Of a stretch of DNA of 64,000 bases, positions 57,001 to 64,000 are shown one piece after another. The notes beneath the pieces are model-generated. The model was not told the origin of the DNA and did no database searches. It saw only the letters and a list, made by a program, of their open reading frames with translations. The position numbers and the translations under genes are program-made. Within the stretch, counting starts at the first letter, position 1; each line of letters opens with the position of its first letter. Source of the stretch: Rhodococcus sp. IEGM 1409 (GTDB lineage Bacteria; Actinomycetota; Actinomycetes; Mycobacteriales; Mycobacteriaceae). The stretch is from assembly GCF_030056735.1 (NCBI RefSeq), contig NZ_JASHKN010000005.1, positions 286,023-350,022 on the forward strand. The letters are read 5' to 3'.

Positions 57001-60000
57001 ACAGGCCGGCGCCGAGGTGGATCCCGCACAGGTCATAGAGTCGGTGTCGACGTTCCTGACCGGCTACATGGTCCCCGACTCGGTCCTGGTGCTCGATTCG
57101 ATTCCGTTGACCACCGCGGGCAAGACGGACATCAAAGCTCTGCCCTCGCCTGTGTTCGAGTCGAAGGTGTATCAGGCGCCGGTCACGACAGTCGAAGAGA
57201 CTGTCGCACAGGTATTCTCCGAGGTTCTCGGAGTGGCGCAGATCGGCCGAGACGACGATTTCTTCGAACTCGGTGGCAACTCGTTGATCGCGACCCGGGT
57301 CGCCGCACGACTGGGGGAGGCGCTCGACACAAGCGTTCCGGTTCGTGCGCTCTTCGAAGCGTCGACCGTGCAGTCACTCGCGGTCCGGCTCGAGCTGCAC
57401 GCAGGTTCGGGCGCCACTGCCCCACTGGTGCCGCAGCCCCGGCCTGATCGGATCCCGCTTTCGTTGGCTCAGCAGCGCATGTGGTTCCTGAACAGGTTCG
57501 AACCCGCGTCGGCAGTGAACAACGTTCCGGCGGCGATCAGGATTTCGGGCGCCCTCGATGTGGCAGCTCTCAACGCTGCCCTGATCGACGTCGTGGGCAG
57601 GCACGAATCACTGCGGACGCTGTATCCGGACGTCGACGGCATCGGGTACCAGGAAGTCCGTGAAGTTCGAGACGTTGTCGTCGATCTCAGCCCCGTGTCG
57701 ATCACGGAAGATCGCCTGGCTGCAGGCGTCGCCGAGCTGGCCACGGACGGCTTCGACGTGACGTCCGAAGTCCCGTTGCGCGCCAAGCTCTTCAAGGTCG
57801 GCGACAGCGAATACGTCCTGGTGTTCGTGGTGCATCACATCTCGACCGACGGCTTCTCGATGGGGCCGTTGACCCGCGACGTGATGGTTGCCTACGAAGC
57901 ACGTACACGAGCGTCGGTGCCGGCTTGGACGCCGTTGCCGGTGCAGTACGCCGACTACGCGTTGTGGCAGCGTGATGTTCTCGGGTCCGAGGAGGATCCG
58001 CAGTCCGTCATCGCGCAGCAGATTGCGTTCTGGTCGGATGCGTTGGCTGATCTTCCTGAGCAGTTGGATCTGCCGGGTGATCGTCCGCGTCCCGAGGTCG
58101 CGTCAGGGCGCGGCGCCGAGGTCGAGTTCGAGATCGACGCCGCTCTGCACGAAGCCGTTAATTCGATTGCGCACAGCAGTAACTCGACACCGTTCATGGT
58201 TGTTCACGCGGCGCTCGCCGTCGTACTCTCGCGCTTGTCTGCAACTACGGACATCGTGATCGGCACGCCGATCGCGGGTCGTGGTGAAGCGCAGCTCGAT
58301 GATGTGATCGGTATGTTCGTCAATACTTTGGTGTTGCGTACCGAGGTTGATCCGTCGATGTCGTTTGCCGAGTTGTTGACGTCGGCGCGTGAGGTGGATC
58401 TGCGGGCGTTCGCGCATGCGGATGTTCCGTTCGAGCGTGTGGTGGAGGTTCTCGATCCGGTTCGTTCGCAGGCTCGTCATCCGTTGTTCCAGGTGGCGTT
58501 GACGTTCCAGAACCACGAACAGACAACGCTCGAACTGGGCGACCTCGAAGTGTCGATCGAAAGTGCCGATCTTGCGTTGGCGAAATTCGACCTCCAGCTG
58601 ACCTTGACCGAACGAACCGACGAGGCCGGCGCACCCGCTGGAATGTCAGCCTCCTTGACGTACGCGACGGATCTGTTCGACGAGTCGACCGTGGTCGAGT
58701 TCGGTGATCGGCTGGTGCGAACCTTCCGTGCGGTGACTGCTGACCCCACCGTAGCGGTGGGTGATGTCGACATCTTGGTCGATGGTGAACGAAACATGCT
58801 GTCCCGCTTCAGTGCTGGCCAGATCGATCGCGGTGTGGATTCGACGTTGTCGGCGTGGTTCGATGATGCTGCTGCGCGGTTTGGTGATCGGACGGCGGTG
58901 CGGTTCGGTGGCGAGTCGTTGTCGTATGGCGAGTTGTCGGTGCGGTCTAATCGTTTGGCGCGCAGGTTGATTGCTCAGGGTTGTGGGCCGGAGTCGTTGG
59001 TGGCGGTGGCGTTGCCGCGGTCGGCGGATCTTGTGGTGGCGTTGTTGGCGGTGGTGAAGTCCGGTGCGGGGTATTTGCCGGTGGATCCGTCGTATCCGAG
59101 TGATCGTGTCGAGTTCATGCTTGCCGATGCTGGTCCGGTGGCTGCGATTTCGTGGTCTGAGCGTGAGTTGGTGTTGCCTGCTGATCTGCCGGTGATCGAT
59201 ATCGACACTGTGGATTTGTCGGAGTTCGATGGTTCGGTGGTCTCGGATGCGGATCGTGTTGCGCCGTTGCGGTCTTCGAATGTTGCGTATGTGATTTACA
59301 CGTCGGGTTCGACGGGTCGCCCGAAGGGTGTGCAGGTTCCGCACACCACGGTGGCGAAGTTGTTCGCGAATACCGAGGGTGTGTACGGGTTCGACGAATC
59401 CGATGTGTGGACGATGTTCCACAGTTATGCGTTCGACTTCTCGGTGTGGGAGTTGTGGGGTCCGCTGTTGTATGGCGGCACGTTGGTGGTTGTGGATTAT
59501 GTGACGTCGCGTTCGCCGGAGCAGTTCCTGGAACTGCTTGCTGTTGAGCGGGTGACGGTGCTCAATCAGACGCCGTCGGCGTTCTATCAGTTGGCTGAGG
59601 CTGATCGGTTGGCGTCGGAATCCGGTCGGGCGCCCGAGTTGTCGTTGCGGTGGGTTGTTTTCGGTGGTGAGGCGCTCGAGCTTCGTCGCTTGTCGGATTG
59701 GTATTCGCGTCGTGGTGACAGTGCGCCGACGTTGGTGAACATGTATGGCATCACGGAGACGACGGTGCATGTGAGCCATCGTGTGTTGGATTCTGCGTTG
59801 GCGGCGGATGCGTCGGCGAGTGTTGTGGGTCAGGCTATTTCGGGTCTGCAGGTGTTCGTGTTGGATACGCGTTTGGCTCCGGTGCCGGTGGGTGTCGCGG
59901 GTGAGATGTATGTGGCGGGTGTGCAGTTGGCTCGGGGTTATCTGGGTCAGGCTGGGTTGTCGTCGACGCGGTTCGTGGCGAATCCGTTCAATGCCGGTGA

Positions 60001-63000
60001 GGTGTTGTACCGGACGGGTGATGTCGCGGCGTGGAACAGTGCTGGCGATCTGGAGTATCTGGGTCGTGCTGATGATCAGGTGAAGATCCGTGGATTCCGG
60101 ATCGAGATCGGTGAGATCGAGTCTGCGGTGTTGTCGGATGTGTCGGTGGCGCAGACGGCGGTGATCGTTCGTGAGGATTCTCCGGGTGATCAGCGGTTGG
60201 TGGCGTATGTGGTGCCGGCTGCGGGTGTGAGTGTCTCGGTCGACGATGTGCGTACCAGTGTGGGTTCGTTGTTGCCGGAGTACATGGTGCCGTCGGCGTT
60301 TGTGGTGCTTGATGCGATTCCGTTGACGGTGAACGGGAAGTTGGATCGTCGGGCGTTGCCGGTTCCGTCGTTGCAGGTTGCGGTGTTCCGGGCTCCGACG
60401 TCGGTGGTGGAAGAGGTTGTGGCGCAGACGTTTGCGGATGTTCTGGGTGTCGAGCGTGTTGGTTTGGATGATGATTTCTTCGCTCTCGGTGGTAATTCGC
60501 TGATTGCGACGCAGGTGACGTCTCGGTTGGGGCAGGCGTTGGATGCGTCGGTCGGTGTGCGGGAGTTGTTCGAGGCGTCGACTGTTGAAGGTTTGGCTGC
60601 TCGTTTGGGTTCTCATGTCGGTGGTGGTTCGCGTGCGGCGTTGACTGCGCAGGTGCGTCCGGTTCGGGTGCCGTTGTCGTTGGCGCAGCAGCGCATGTGG
60701 TTCCTCAATCGATTCGACACGGCGTCGGCCGTCAACAATGTCCCCGTTGCTGTTCGACTCACGGGTGCGCTTGATCTGGCCGCCCTGAATTCGGCAGTTC
60801 ACGACGTTGTCGGCCGCCATGAGGTTCTCCGCACGGTCTACCCCGAGGTCGACGGAATCGGCTACCAGAAGATCCTCTCGGTAGGAGATGTCTCGATCGA
60901 TCTCGGTGCAGAACGCGTCACCGACGACCGAATCCAGGCGGAGTTGTATTCGTTCTTCGCCCAGGGCTTCGATGTCACTGTCGAGGTTCCGTTGCGCGCC
61001 AAGCTGTTCCAGTTCGCCGATGACGACTTCGTGTTGTCGTTCGTGGTGCATCACATCTCGACCGACGGTTTCTCGATGGGTCCGTTGACCCGCGACATCA
61101 TGACCGCCTACTACGCCCGAACGAACGGCCAGGCTCCGACCTGGACGCCGTTGCCGGTGCAGTACGCCGACTACGCGTTGTGGCAGCGTGAGGTTCTCGG
61201 GTCCGAGGAGGATCCGCAGTCCGTCATCGCGCAGCAGATTGCGTTCTGGGTGGATGCGTTGGCTGATCTTCCGGAGCAGTTGGATCTGCCGGGTGATCGT
61301 CCGCGCCCCGAAGTCGCGTCAGGACGCGGCGCCAACCACAGTTTCGCGATCGAACCGCAGCTGTGGTCCAAACTGGACGAACTGGCCAAGGCAACAAATG
61401 CAACTCCGTTCATGGTCGTCCACTCGGCGCTGGCGGTGCTGTTGGCCCGCTTGTCCGCGACGACCGACATTGCGATCGGTGCCCCGATCGCGGGTCGTGG
61501 TGAAGCTGAGCTCGATGATGTGATCGGTATGTTCGTCAATACTTTGGTGTTGCGTACCGAGGTTGATCCGTCGATGTCGTTTGCCGAGTTGTTGGCGTCG
61601 GCGCGTGAGGTGGATCTGCGGGCGTTCGCGCATGCGGATGTTCCGTTCGAGCGTGTGGTGGAGGTTCTCGATCCGGTTCGTTCGCAGGCTCGTCATCCGT
61701 TGTTCCAGGTGGCGTTGACGTTCCAGAATCTCGGCCAAACGTCTCTGGAAATGCCCGGCCTCCGTGCTGCTGCAGTCGAGTTCGACGCTGCACTGGCCAA
61801 GTTCGACTTGCAGCTCACGCTCGAAGAGGCTGAAGCCGGAATGTCTGCAACTCTGACGTATGCGACGGATCTGTTCGACGCGTCGACAGCTGTCGACTTC
61901 GCCGATCGCTTCCTGCAAGTTCTGCGAGGCGTCACCGCGGATCCGAATCTTGCTGTCGGTGATGTGGACGTACTCGCTGTCGGTGAGCTGGATCGAGTTC
62001 TCTCCTGGAGCGGGGTCGGCGCCGACAGCGGTGTGGATTCGACGTTGTCGGCGTGGTTCGATGATGCTGCTGCGCGGTTTGGTGATCGGACGGCGGTGCG
62101 GTTCGGTGGCGAGTCGTTGTCGTATGGCGAGTTGTCGGTGCGGGCTAATCGTTTGGCGCGCAGGTTGATTGCTCAGGGTTGTGGGCCGGAGTCGTTGGTG
62201 GCGGTGGCGTTGCCGCGGTCGGCGGATCTTGTGGTGGCGTTGTTGGCGGTGGTGAAGTCCGGTGCGGGGTATTTGCCGGTGGATCCGTCGTATCCGAGTG
62301 ATCGTGTCGAGTTCATGCTTGCCGATGCTGGTCCGGTGGCTGCGATTTCGTGGTCTGAGCGTGAGTTGGTGTTGCCTGCTGATCTGCCGGTGATCGACGT
62401 CGACACTGTGGATTTGTCGGAGTTCGATGGTTCGGTGGTCTCGGATGCGGATCGTGTTGCGCCGTTGCGGTCTTCGAATGTTGCGTATGTGATTTACACG
62501 TCGGGTTCGACGGGTCGCCCGAAGGGTGTGCAGGTTCCGCACGTCACGGTGGCGAAGTTGTTCGCGAATACCGAGGGTGTGTACGGGTTCGACGAATCCG
62601 ATGTGTGGACGATGTTCCACAGTTATGCGTTCGACTTTTCGGTGTGGGAGTTGTGGGGTCCGCTGTTGTACGGCGGCACGTTGGTGGTTGTGGATTATGT
62701 GACGTCGCGTTCGCCGGAGCAGTTCTTGGAACTGCTTGCTGTTGAGCGGGTGACGGTGCTCAATCAGACGCCGTCGGCGTTCTATCAGTTGGCTGAGGCT
62801 GATCGGTTGGTGTCGGAATCCGGTCGGGCGCCCGAGTTGTCGTTGCGGTGGGTTGTTTTCGGTGGCGAGGCGCTCGAGCTTCGTCGCTTGTCGGATTGGT
62901 ATTCGCGTCGTGGTGACAGTGCGCCGACGTTGGTGAACATGTATGGCATCACGGAGACGACGGTGCATGTGAGCCATCGTGTGTTGGATGCTGCGTTGGC

Positions 63001-64000
63001 GGCGGATGCGTCGGCGAGTGTGGTGGGTCAGGCTATTTCGGGTCTGCAGGTGTTCGTGTTGGATACGCGTTTGGCTCCGGTGCCGGTGGGTGTCGCGGGT
63101 GAGATGTATGTGGCGGGTGTGCAGTTGGCTCGGGGTTATCTGGGTCAGGCTGGGTTGTCGTCGACGCGGTTCGTGGCGAATCCGTTCAATGCCGGTGAGG
63201 TGTTGTACCGGACGGGTGATGTCGCGGCGTGGAACAGTGCTGGCGATCTGGAGTATCTGGGTCGTGCTGATGATCAGGTGAAGATCCGTGGGTTCCGGAT
63301 CGAGATCGGTGAGATCGAGTCTGCGGTCTTGTCGGATGTGTCGGTGGCGCAGACGGCGGTGATCGTTCGTGAGGATTCTCCGGGTGATCAGCGGTTGGTG
63401 GCGTATGTGGTGCCGGCTGCGGGTGTGAGTGTCTCGGTCGACGATGTGCGCGCGAGTGTGGGTTCGTTGTTGCCGGAGTACATGGTGCCGTCGGCGTTTG
63501 TGGTGCTTGATGCGATTCCGTTGACGGTGAACGGGAAGTTGGATCGTCGGGCGTTGCCGGTTCCGTCGTTGCAGGTTGCGGTGTTCCGGGCTCCGACGTC
63601 GGTGGTGGAAGAGGTTGTGGCGCAGACGTTTGCGGATGTTCTGGGTGTCGAGCGTGTTGGTTTGGATGATGATTTCTTCGCGCTCGGTGGTAATTCGCTG
63701 ATTGCGACGCAGGTGACGTCTCGGTTGGGGCAGGCGTTGGATGCGTCGGTCGGTGTGCGGGAGTTGTTCGAGGCGTCGACTGTTGAAGGTTTGGCTGCTC
63801 GTTTGGGTTCTCATGTCGGTGGTGGTTCGCGTGCGGCGTTGACGGTGCAGGTGCGTCCGGTTCGGGTGCCGTTGTCGTTGGCGCAGCAGCGCATGTGGTT
63901 CCTCAACCAGTTGGATACGAGTTCGGCAGGGAACAACGTTCCGGTTGCGATAACGCTCACCGGCAAACTGGACGTGTCGGGGCTGGAACAGGCTGTCTCG
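47867..64000 (+). CDS. giant non-ribosomal peptide synthetase (3'-truncated by window end)
   Basis: The frame stays open for 5378 codons to the window end. The GTG at 47867 follows GAGAGG. Five complete C-A-T modules and the start of a sixth C domain are visible, each about 1065 residues. Every C domain has an intact HHxxxDG motif (HHTILDG, HHIAADG twice, HHISTDG twice), every A domain has YTSG[ST]TGxPKG, and the phosphopantetheine serines are S1018, S2078, S3139, S4211 and S5277. No epimerase, methyltransferase or thioesterase domain lies in the visible part. The first C domain has no A domain before it and is EntF-like, so the first unit probably receives an acyl or aryl group or a peptide from another protein. 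The product is an unidentified, at least six-residue peptide. Confidence 0.97.
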   Translation, partial: MNSLGNGELGSGKPEVGSSPEDVQRSDAFPLSAAQLGMWFAQHLDPAVPVNIAQYVELRGALELDALRQACADAGREIGSAFVRIFEIDAQPYQIIDPTLDDSVGYVDLRSEDDSHDAAMRWMRADRSRPIDMLTDRLISATILRLGENRYYWYTRVHHTILDGFGASTFVTRVAELYSARVEGREPEPSEASDLWNVYEVDNKYRQSSRFETDRKYWADKIENLDEISSLAGRSAAPAPVSRIDSAALSNHVEALLGRFLERVEKTTVAGTVVAAFAAYLAQMTGREDVSLSLPVSGRTTAVLRRSGGMVSNVVPLRLTVTAETTVQDLLDDVRNEMSGALRHQRYRHEDMVRGGDGPGRGGFFGPWINIMMFSTELAFGPLVGELHILSTGLIEDLGVNLYQSVGDTRTHIDFESNPNLYAPADAQRNHSRFVEFLEKFVSAETSRKVWDLPVATDEERNKVALWNRTGFHVASQTITEAFERQVASTPDATAVVFEGNSLTYAEFDARANGLARQLIAMGVGPESLVGLSIRRSLDLMVGLYAIAKAGGAWVPVDPDHPADRTAYILESAQPTCVVTTARDDVDLPEGTRVIEIDTLDYEQLDSRPIANADRLSPLHFSNTAYVIYTSGSTGRPKGVAVTHAAINNQLQWMNAEYGLSASDIYLQKTATTFDVSLWGFFMPLQVGATLVVATPDGHRDPIYVANKIAELGVTITDFVPSMLTLFTANAPVGSCDSLRHVFVIGEALPPETSSAFRELCGAGLHNLYGPTEAAVSVTYYEAVPSDTTSVPIGMPQWNTQAHVLDGQLRPTPIGQPGELYLAGVQLARGYVGRPDLSSDRFVANPYGTAGERMYRTGDLVRRREDGNLDYIGRTDFQVKFRGQRIELGEIETVLLAHPDVSQAVVLVTVTPTGDQLVGYVVPGPGRNIDAAVLSEFAGRSLPSYMVPAALMVLDALPLNTSGKLDRAGLPEPVFASAKQYREPRTEIERIVADVFADVLGVERVGIDDDFFELGGNSLVATQLVTRVGSALGVQLGVRELFESTTVATLAARAESVAGNARQLSPLIAKPRPEVVPLSLAQQRMWFINRLDPSTPAYNLPFTVRLTGSVDPSALHAAVMDLLERHESLRTIYPDADGTAQQLVLPVDRAAVELNPVKIRNSYLDAALFDVASRGFDVTLEIPVRVALFEVSPTDYVLVMVLHHIAADGLSFRPLARDLLVAYSARSEKSAPAWTPLPIQYADYALWQREALGSDEDPRSESSRQINFWRRALADLPDQLDLPTDRPRPAVASNHGAKHHFQISERTTRKLNELARSRSVSLFMVLQAAYATLLSRISGTSDIAIGAPIGGRGDQALNDVIGMFVNTLVLRTEVDPNERFDELLARVRESGLSAYGHADVPFERLVEVLSPARSQARHPLFQVALTAEISGRRELEFSGVKAVAAELEVPVAKFDLELMVSENPEGTEDSDVLSATFTYATDLFDQATVNTFATRFVRILDAVATRPETVVGDIDLLSRSERTDLTVVAADETMPRQTLVDIFLSGTAEADSVAVRFDGRSITYRELDEQSSKLARVLIGRGAGPETIVALAFPRSYDMVCAVWAVAKSGAAYVPVDPSYPEDRVRHMLADSSAAIGLTSSQFVGQLPPVTDWLVLDDQTLTGEVSAQSSAPVTDEDRIIPIHSSHVAYVIYTSGSTGKPKGVSVTHGGLRGVRDAAQRRYGVDQSSCFLHICSPSFDPSVLEWMVAFSAGATLVIVPSTIIGGHELSDLLHAEKVTHAIITPAVLGTMEPAELPDLRVVSVGGDVTTPELLAKWAPGRAYFNGYGPTETTIISSFGDLAIGRSIDIGRPVEGMSALVLDERLHPVPVGTRGELYFAGAALARGYHERRGLSAERFVANPYSPDGERMYRTGDVVRWTGGDSRGDAGVLEYVGRSDFQVKVRGFRIELGEIDAVLSSHDSVRFAVTVGSEGAAGVTALVSYVELADGSSFDPDALTSFVAATLPSYMVPSVIMELAEVPLTPVGKLDRRALPEPVFEVREFRAPTTPVEEIVAQVIADVLGVERVGLDDDFFALGGNSLVATQVTSRLGRALDTTVPVRTLFDVSTVEALAAHIESHAGSGGQKALVAQTRPAEIPLSLAQQRMWFLNRFDTDSAAYNITFALHLTGHLDTAAMETALEDVLARHEVLRTVYPDGASGPKQSILSLSESFVGLTVEAVSDSDELESRVAAIGSSAIDVTVEVPIRVRLLTVSDTEHTLAIVVHHIAADGWSMAPLARDVMIAYSARKDGVAPAWQPLAVQYADYSLWQREVLGSEDDPESLISQQISFWTETLADLPDVIELPSDRSRPDVASMRGERFAFEISGDVHRRLDALARENNATLFMALHSALAVLMARLSGTSDIAVGTPVAGRGDEALDDLVGMFVNTLVLRTEVDQARAFTDLLAAASDSALGAFAHSDVPFERLVDVLAPARSQARHPLFQVVLSLQNLAQTALELPGLAIKAAEIDTTTAKFDLELAVTESIGEDGIQQGLSAEFTFAADLFDVSTVEGFARRLVRILETVVSVPSTVVGDIDILDAAERGVLADVRGGQSVSGTLVEILTEAAASDPSADAVRFDGESISYRELDERSSRLARVLIAKGVGPEDRVAIAIPRSADSVLALWAVAKTGAAFVPVDPTYPVDRIAHMITDSGAVLGLALSDVEAGLPSALTWVVLDDEKTVAACAAESCAPVSDSDRRSAIDERQPAYVIYTSGTTGLPKGVVVTNAGVANFCAEQVERYSLTTGARTLHFASPSFDASILELLLAFGAASTMVIAPTTVYGGAELAEILRSECVTHAFVTPAALASVDPSGLDALRVVVVGGEASSRSLVARWAVPLPDGGVRGFFNAYGPTESTVASNISDALTAFDRMNIGGPIRGMAARILDGRLQPVPVGVAGELYVSGVQVARGYLGQPALTAGRFVADPFGAPGERLYRTGDVVRWIDGGAVEYVGRSDFQVKIRGFRIELGEIEAALIRCAGVAQAVALVRSDDHFGDRLVAYVVPQAGAEVDPAQVIESVSTFLTGYMVPDSVLVLDSIPLTTAGKTDIKALPSPVFESKVYQAPVTTVEETVAQVFSEVLGVAQIGRDDDFFELGGNSLIATRVAARLGEALDTSVPVRALFEASTVQSLAVRLELHAGSGATAPLVPQPRPDRIPLSLAQQRMWFLNRFEPASAVNNVPAAIRISGALDVAALNAALIDVVGRHESLRTLYPDVDGIGYQEVREVRDVVVDLSPVSITEDRLAAGVAELATDGFDVTSEVPLRAKLFKVGDSEYVLVFVVHHISTDGFSMGPLTRDVMVAYEARTRASVPAWTPLPVQYADYALWQRDVLGSEEDPQSVIAQQIAFWSDALADLPEQLDLPGDRPRPEVASGRGAEVEFEIDAALHEAVNSIAHSSNSTPFMVVHAALAVVLSRLSATTDIVIGTPIAGRGEAQLDDVIGMFVNTLVLRTEVDPSMSFAELLTSAREVDLRAFAHADVPFERVVEVLDPVRSQARHPLFQVALTFQNHEQTTLELGDLEVSIESADLALAKFDLQLTLTERTDEAGAPAGMSASLTYATDLFDESTVVEFGDRLVRTFRAVTADPTVAVGDVDILVDGERNMLSRFSAGQIDRGVDSTLSAWFDDAAARFGDRTAVRFGGESLSYGELSVRSNRLARRLIAQGCGPESLVAVALPRSADLVVALLAVVKSGAGYLPVDPSYPSDRVEFMLADAGPVAAISWSERELVLPADLPVIDIDTVDLSEFDGSVVSDADRVAPLRSSNVAYVIYTSGSTGRPKGVQVPHTTVAKLFANTEGVYGFDESDVWTMFHSYAFDFSVWELWGPLLYGGTLVVVDYVTSRSPEQFLELLAVERVTVLNQTPSAFYQLAEADRLASESGRAPELSLRWVVFGGEALELRRLSDWYSRRGDSAPTLVNMYGITETTVHVSHRVLDSALAADASASVVGQAISGLQVFVLDTRLAPVPVGVAGEMYVAGVQLARGYLGQAGLSSTRFVANPFNAGEVLYRTGDVAAWNSAGDLEYLGRADDQVKIRGFRIEIGEIESAVLSDVSVAQTAVIVREDSPGDQRLVAYVVPAAGVSVSVDDVRTSVGSLLPEYMVPSAFVVLDAIPLTVNGKLDRRALPVPSLQVAVFRAPTSVVEEVVAQTFADVLGVERVGLDDDFFALGGNSLIATQVTSRLGQALDASVGVRELFEASTVEGLAARLGSHVGGGSRAALTAQVRPVRVPLSLAQQRMWFLNRFDTASAVNNVPVAVRLTGALDLAALNSAVHDVVGRHEVLRTVYPEVDGIGYQKILSVGDVSIDLGAERVTDDRIQAELYSFFAQGFDVTVEVPLRAKLFQFADDDFVLSFVVHHISTDGFSMGPLTRDIMTAYYARTNGQAPTWTPLPVQYADYALWQREVLGSEEDPQSVIAQQIAFWVDALADLPEQLDLPGDRPRPEVASGRGANHSFAIEPQLWSKLDELAKATNATPFMVVHSALAVLLARLSATTDIAIGAPIAGRGEAELDDVIGMFVNTLVLRTEVDPSMSFAELLASAREVDLRAFAHADVPFERVVEVLDPVRSQARHPLFQVALTFQNLGQTSLEMPGLRAAAVEFDAALAKFDLQLTLEEAEAGMSATLTYATDLFDASTAVDFADRFLQVLRGVTADPNLAVGDVDVLAVGELDRVLSWSGVGADSGVDSTLSAWFDDAAARFGDRTAVRFGGESLSYGELSVRANRLARRLIAQGCGPESLVAVALPRSADLVVALLAVVKSGAGYLPVDPSYPSDRVEFMLADAGPVAAISWSERELVLPADLPVIDVDTVDLSEFDGSVVSDADRVAPLRSSNVAYVIYTSGSTGRPKGVQVPHVTVAKLFANTEGVYGFDESDVWTMFHSYAFDFSVWELWGPLLYGGTLVVVDYVTSRSPEQFLELLAVERVTVLNQTPSAFYQLAEADRLVSESGRAPELSLRWVVFGGEALELRRLSDWYSRRGDSAPTLVNMYGITETTVHVSHRVLDAALAADASASVVGQAISGLQVFVLDTRLAPVPVGVAGEMYVAGVQLARGYLGQAGLSSTRFVANPFNAGEVLYRTGDVAAWNSAGDLEYLGRADDQVKIRGFRIEIGEIESAVLSDVSVAQTAVIVREDSPGDQRLVAYVVPAAGVSVSVDDVRASVGSLLPEYMVPSAFVVLDAIPLTVNGKLDRRALPVPSLQVAVFRAPTSVVEEVVAQTFADVLGVERVGLDDDFFALGGNSLIATQVTSRLGQALDASVGVRELFEASTVEGLAARLGSHVGGGSRAALTVQVRPVRVPLSLAQQRMWFLNQLDTSSAGNNVPVAITLTGKLDVSGLEQAVS
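51081..54258 (+). other. NRPS module 2 (C-A-T)
   Basis: The C domain starts at [15 protein letters not shown] with HHIAADG at residue 1203. The A-domain pocket, read by eye, is D-P-L-I-S-G-G-I-I-K. The unusual second-position Pro and small residues do not match a code I recognise. The T-domain serine is S2078. Confidence 0.65.
54259..57440 (+). other. NRPS module 3 (C-A-T)
   Basis: The C domain has HHIAADG. The A-domain pocket reads D-A-L-F-V-G-A-V-A-K, a hydrophobic pocket that suggests an aliphatic or aromatic residue without naming one. The A10 motif is [13 protein letters not shown]. The T-domain serine is S3139. Confidence 0.65.
57926..58117 (+). repeat. 192-bp C-domain block, copy 1 (pair at 61142-61333)
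   Basis: It aligns to 61142-61333 with about 7 mismatches at an offset of 3216 bp. It encodes the [16 protein letters not shown] region. Confidence 0.9.
58268..58512 (+). repeat. 245-bp C-domain block, copy 1 (pair at 61484-61728)
   Basis: It aligns to 61484-61728 with 3 mismatches at the 3216-bp offset. It encodes [21 protein letters not shown] and [13 protein letters not shown]. Confidence 0.93.
58831..60708 (+). repeat. 1878-bp A-T unit, copy 1
   Basis: This block aligns to 62029-63906 at a constant offset of 3198 bp. About 20 mismatches were counted by eye, close to 99% identity. It covers the A domain, the T domain and the first motif of the next C domain. Confidence 0.95.
61142..61333 (+). 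repeat. 192-bp C-domain block, copy 2
   Basis: Pair of 57926-58117. The flanking C-domain sequence is clearly diverged. Confidence 0.9.
61484..61728 (+). repeat. 245-bp C-domain block, copy 2
   Basis: Pair of 58268-58512. The linker after it (61729-62028) is unlike the linker after copy 1 and 18 bp shorter, which changes the offset to 3198. Confidence 0.93.
62029..63906 (+). repeat. 1878-bp A-T unit, copy 2
   Basis: Second copy of the block at 58831-60708. Of the mismatches, seven or so change an amino acid (for example T to V after VPH, S to A in RSNRL), none in the specificity pocket. Confidence 0.95.
63851..64000 (+). other. start of NRPS module 6 C domain
   Basis: [32 protein letters not shown] marks the beginning of another C domain, so the chain is extended by at least one more residue beyond the window. 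Confidence 0.9.

Larger units (their letters stand above)
57441..60650 (+). other. NRPS module 4 (C-A-T), Thr-specific
   Basis: The C domain has HHISTDG. The A-domain pocket is DFWNVGMVHK, the canonical threonine code. The T-domain serine is S4211. Its A-T unit is nearly identical to that of module 5. Confidence 0.85.
60651..63850 (+). other. NRPS module 5 (C-A-T), Thr-specific
   Basis: The pocket again reads DFWNVGMVHK, predicting threonine, so the peptide should contain adjacent Thr-Thr. The N-terminal half of the C domain differs from module 4, while the A-T unit is a near-copy. The T-domain serine is S5277. Confidence 0.85.

Noticed and set aside
58646-61054. 802-codon open frame on the minus strand opposite NRPS module 4
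   Set aside because: It is antisense to intact C-A-T motifs, its product is a low-complexity Arg/His/Gln-rich string, and a twin lies opposite module 5 because the DNA is duplicated. It is a consequence of codon bias.
61319-63814. 831-codon open frame on the minus strand opposite NRPS module 5
   Set aside because: Same reason: shadow of the repeated, G/T-ending-codon-rich sense strand.

Overview
The window is high-GC actinobacterial DNA, most likely from a Rhodococcus of the erythropolis/qingshengii type. The support is indirect: GTG/ATG starts with 4-base overlaps, an M. tuberculosis Rv2498c-Rv2506-like leucine-degradation cluster, an NDMA-type alcohol dehydrogenase, Fis/GAF regulators without a sigma-54 contact motif, MMPL and BVMO families, and a giant NRPS. 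The species is inference; no rRNA or other phylogenetic marker is present.

Layout. (1) 1-7190: a truncated GAF regulator, then an ethanolamine-use operon (acetaldehyde dehydrogenase, DUF779, permease, EutB, EutC) with no microcompartment genes. (2) 7341-12545: a Baeyer-Villiger-type monooxygenase/SDR pair with a TetR regulator, a small winged-helix-like protein and an MFS metabolite transporter. (3) 12753-18832: acyl-CoA synthetase, Fis-family regulator, aldehyde dehydrogenase and alcohol dehydrogenase, together enough to turn a primary alcohol into an acyl-CoA. The cassette lies between two copies of a long palindromic terminator, and both of its promoters share a conserved element. (4) 18888-25750: an M28-like peptidase, an MMPL transporter, and a coupled pair of exported or membrane-anchored proteins, one a beta-propeller. 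(5) 25801-34979: two divergent catabolic operons (fused indolepyruvate-type ferredoxin oxidoreductase, FAD aromatic hydroxylase and VOC dioxygenase; FAH hydrolase and acyl-CoA ligase) around a TetR gene, with a repeated 21-bp operator at both promoters. (6) 34960-39131: an isolated GT2 glycosyltransferase beside an AT-richer gap, a DctA transporter broken by a -1 frameshift, a small GlsB-like membrane protein and a small alarmone synthetase. (7) 39180-47414: a BkaR-like TetR divergent from accD1-accA1-fadE19-maoC-citE-scoA-scoB (leucine/isovalerate degradation). (8) 47867-64000: the first 5378 codons of an NRPS with five complete C-A-T modules and the start of a sixth.

The most interesting signals are: (a) NRPS modules 4 and 5, whose A-T units are a nearly identical 1878-bp direct repeat (about 20 differences counted by eye), both with the canonical Thr code, set in a mosaic of conserved and diverged C-domain blocks; (b) an EntF-like first module whose pocket code departs from Ser; (c) the 21-bp TetR operator family controlling an uncharacterised aromatic pathway; (d) a shared promoter element around the Fis regulator, part of which recurs before the ethanolamine-operon dehydrogenase.

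No tRNA, rRNA, CRISPR array, IS element or prophage gene was recognised.
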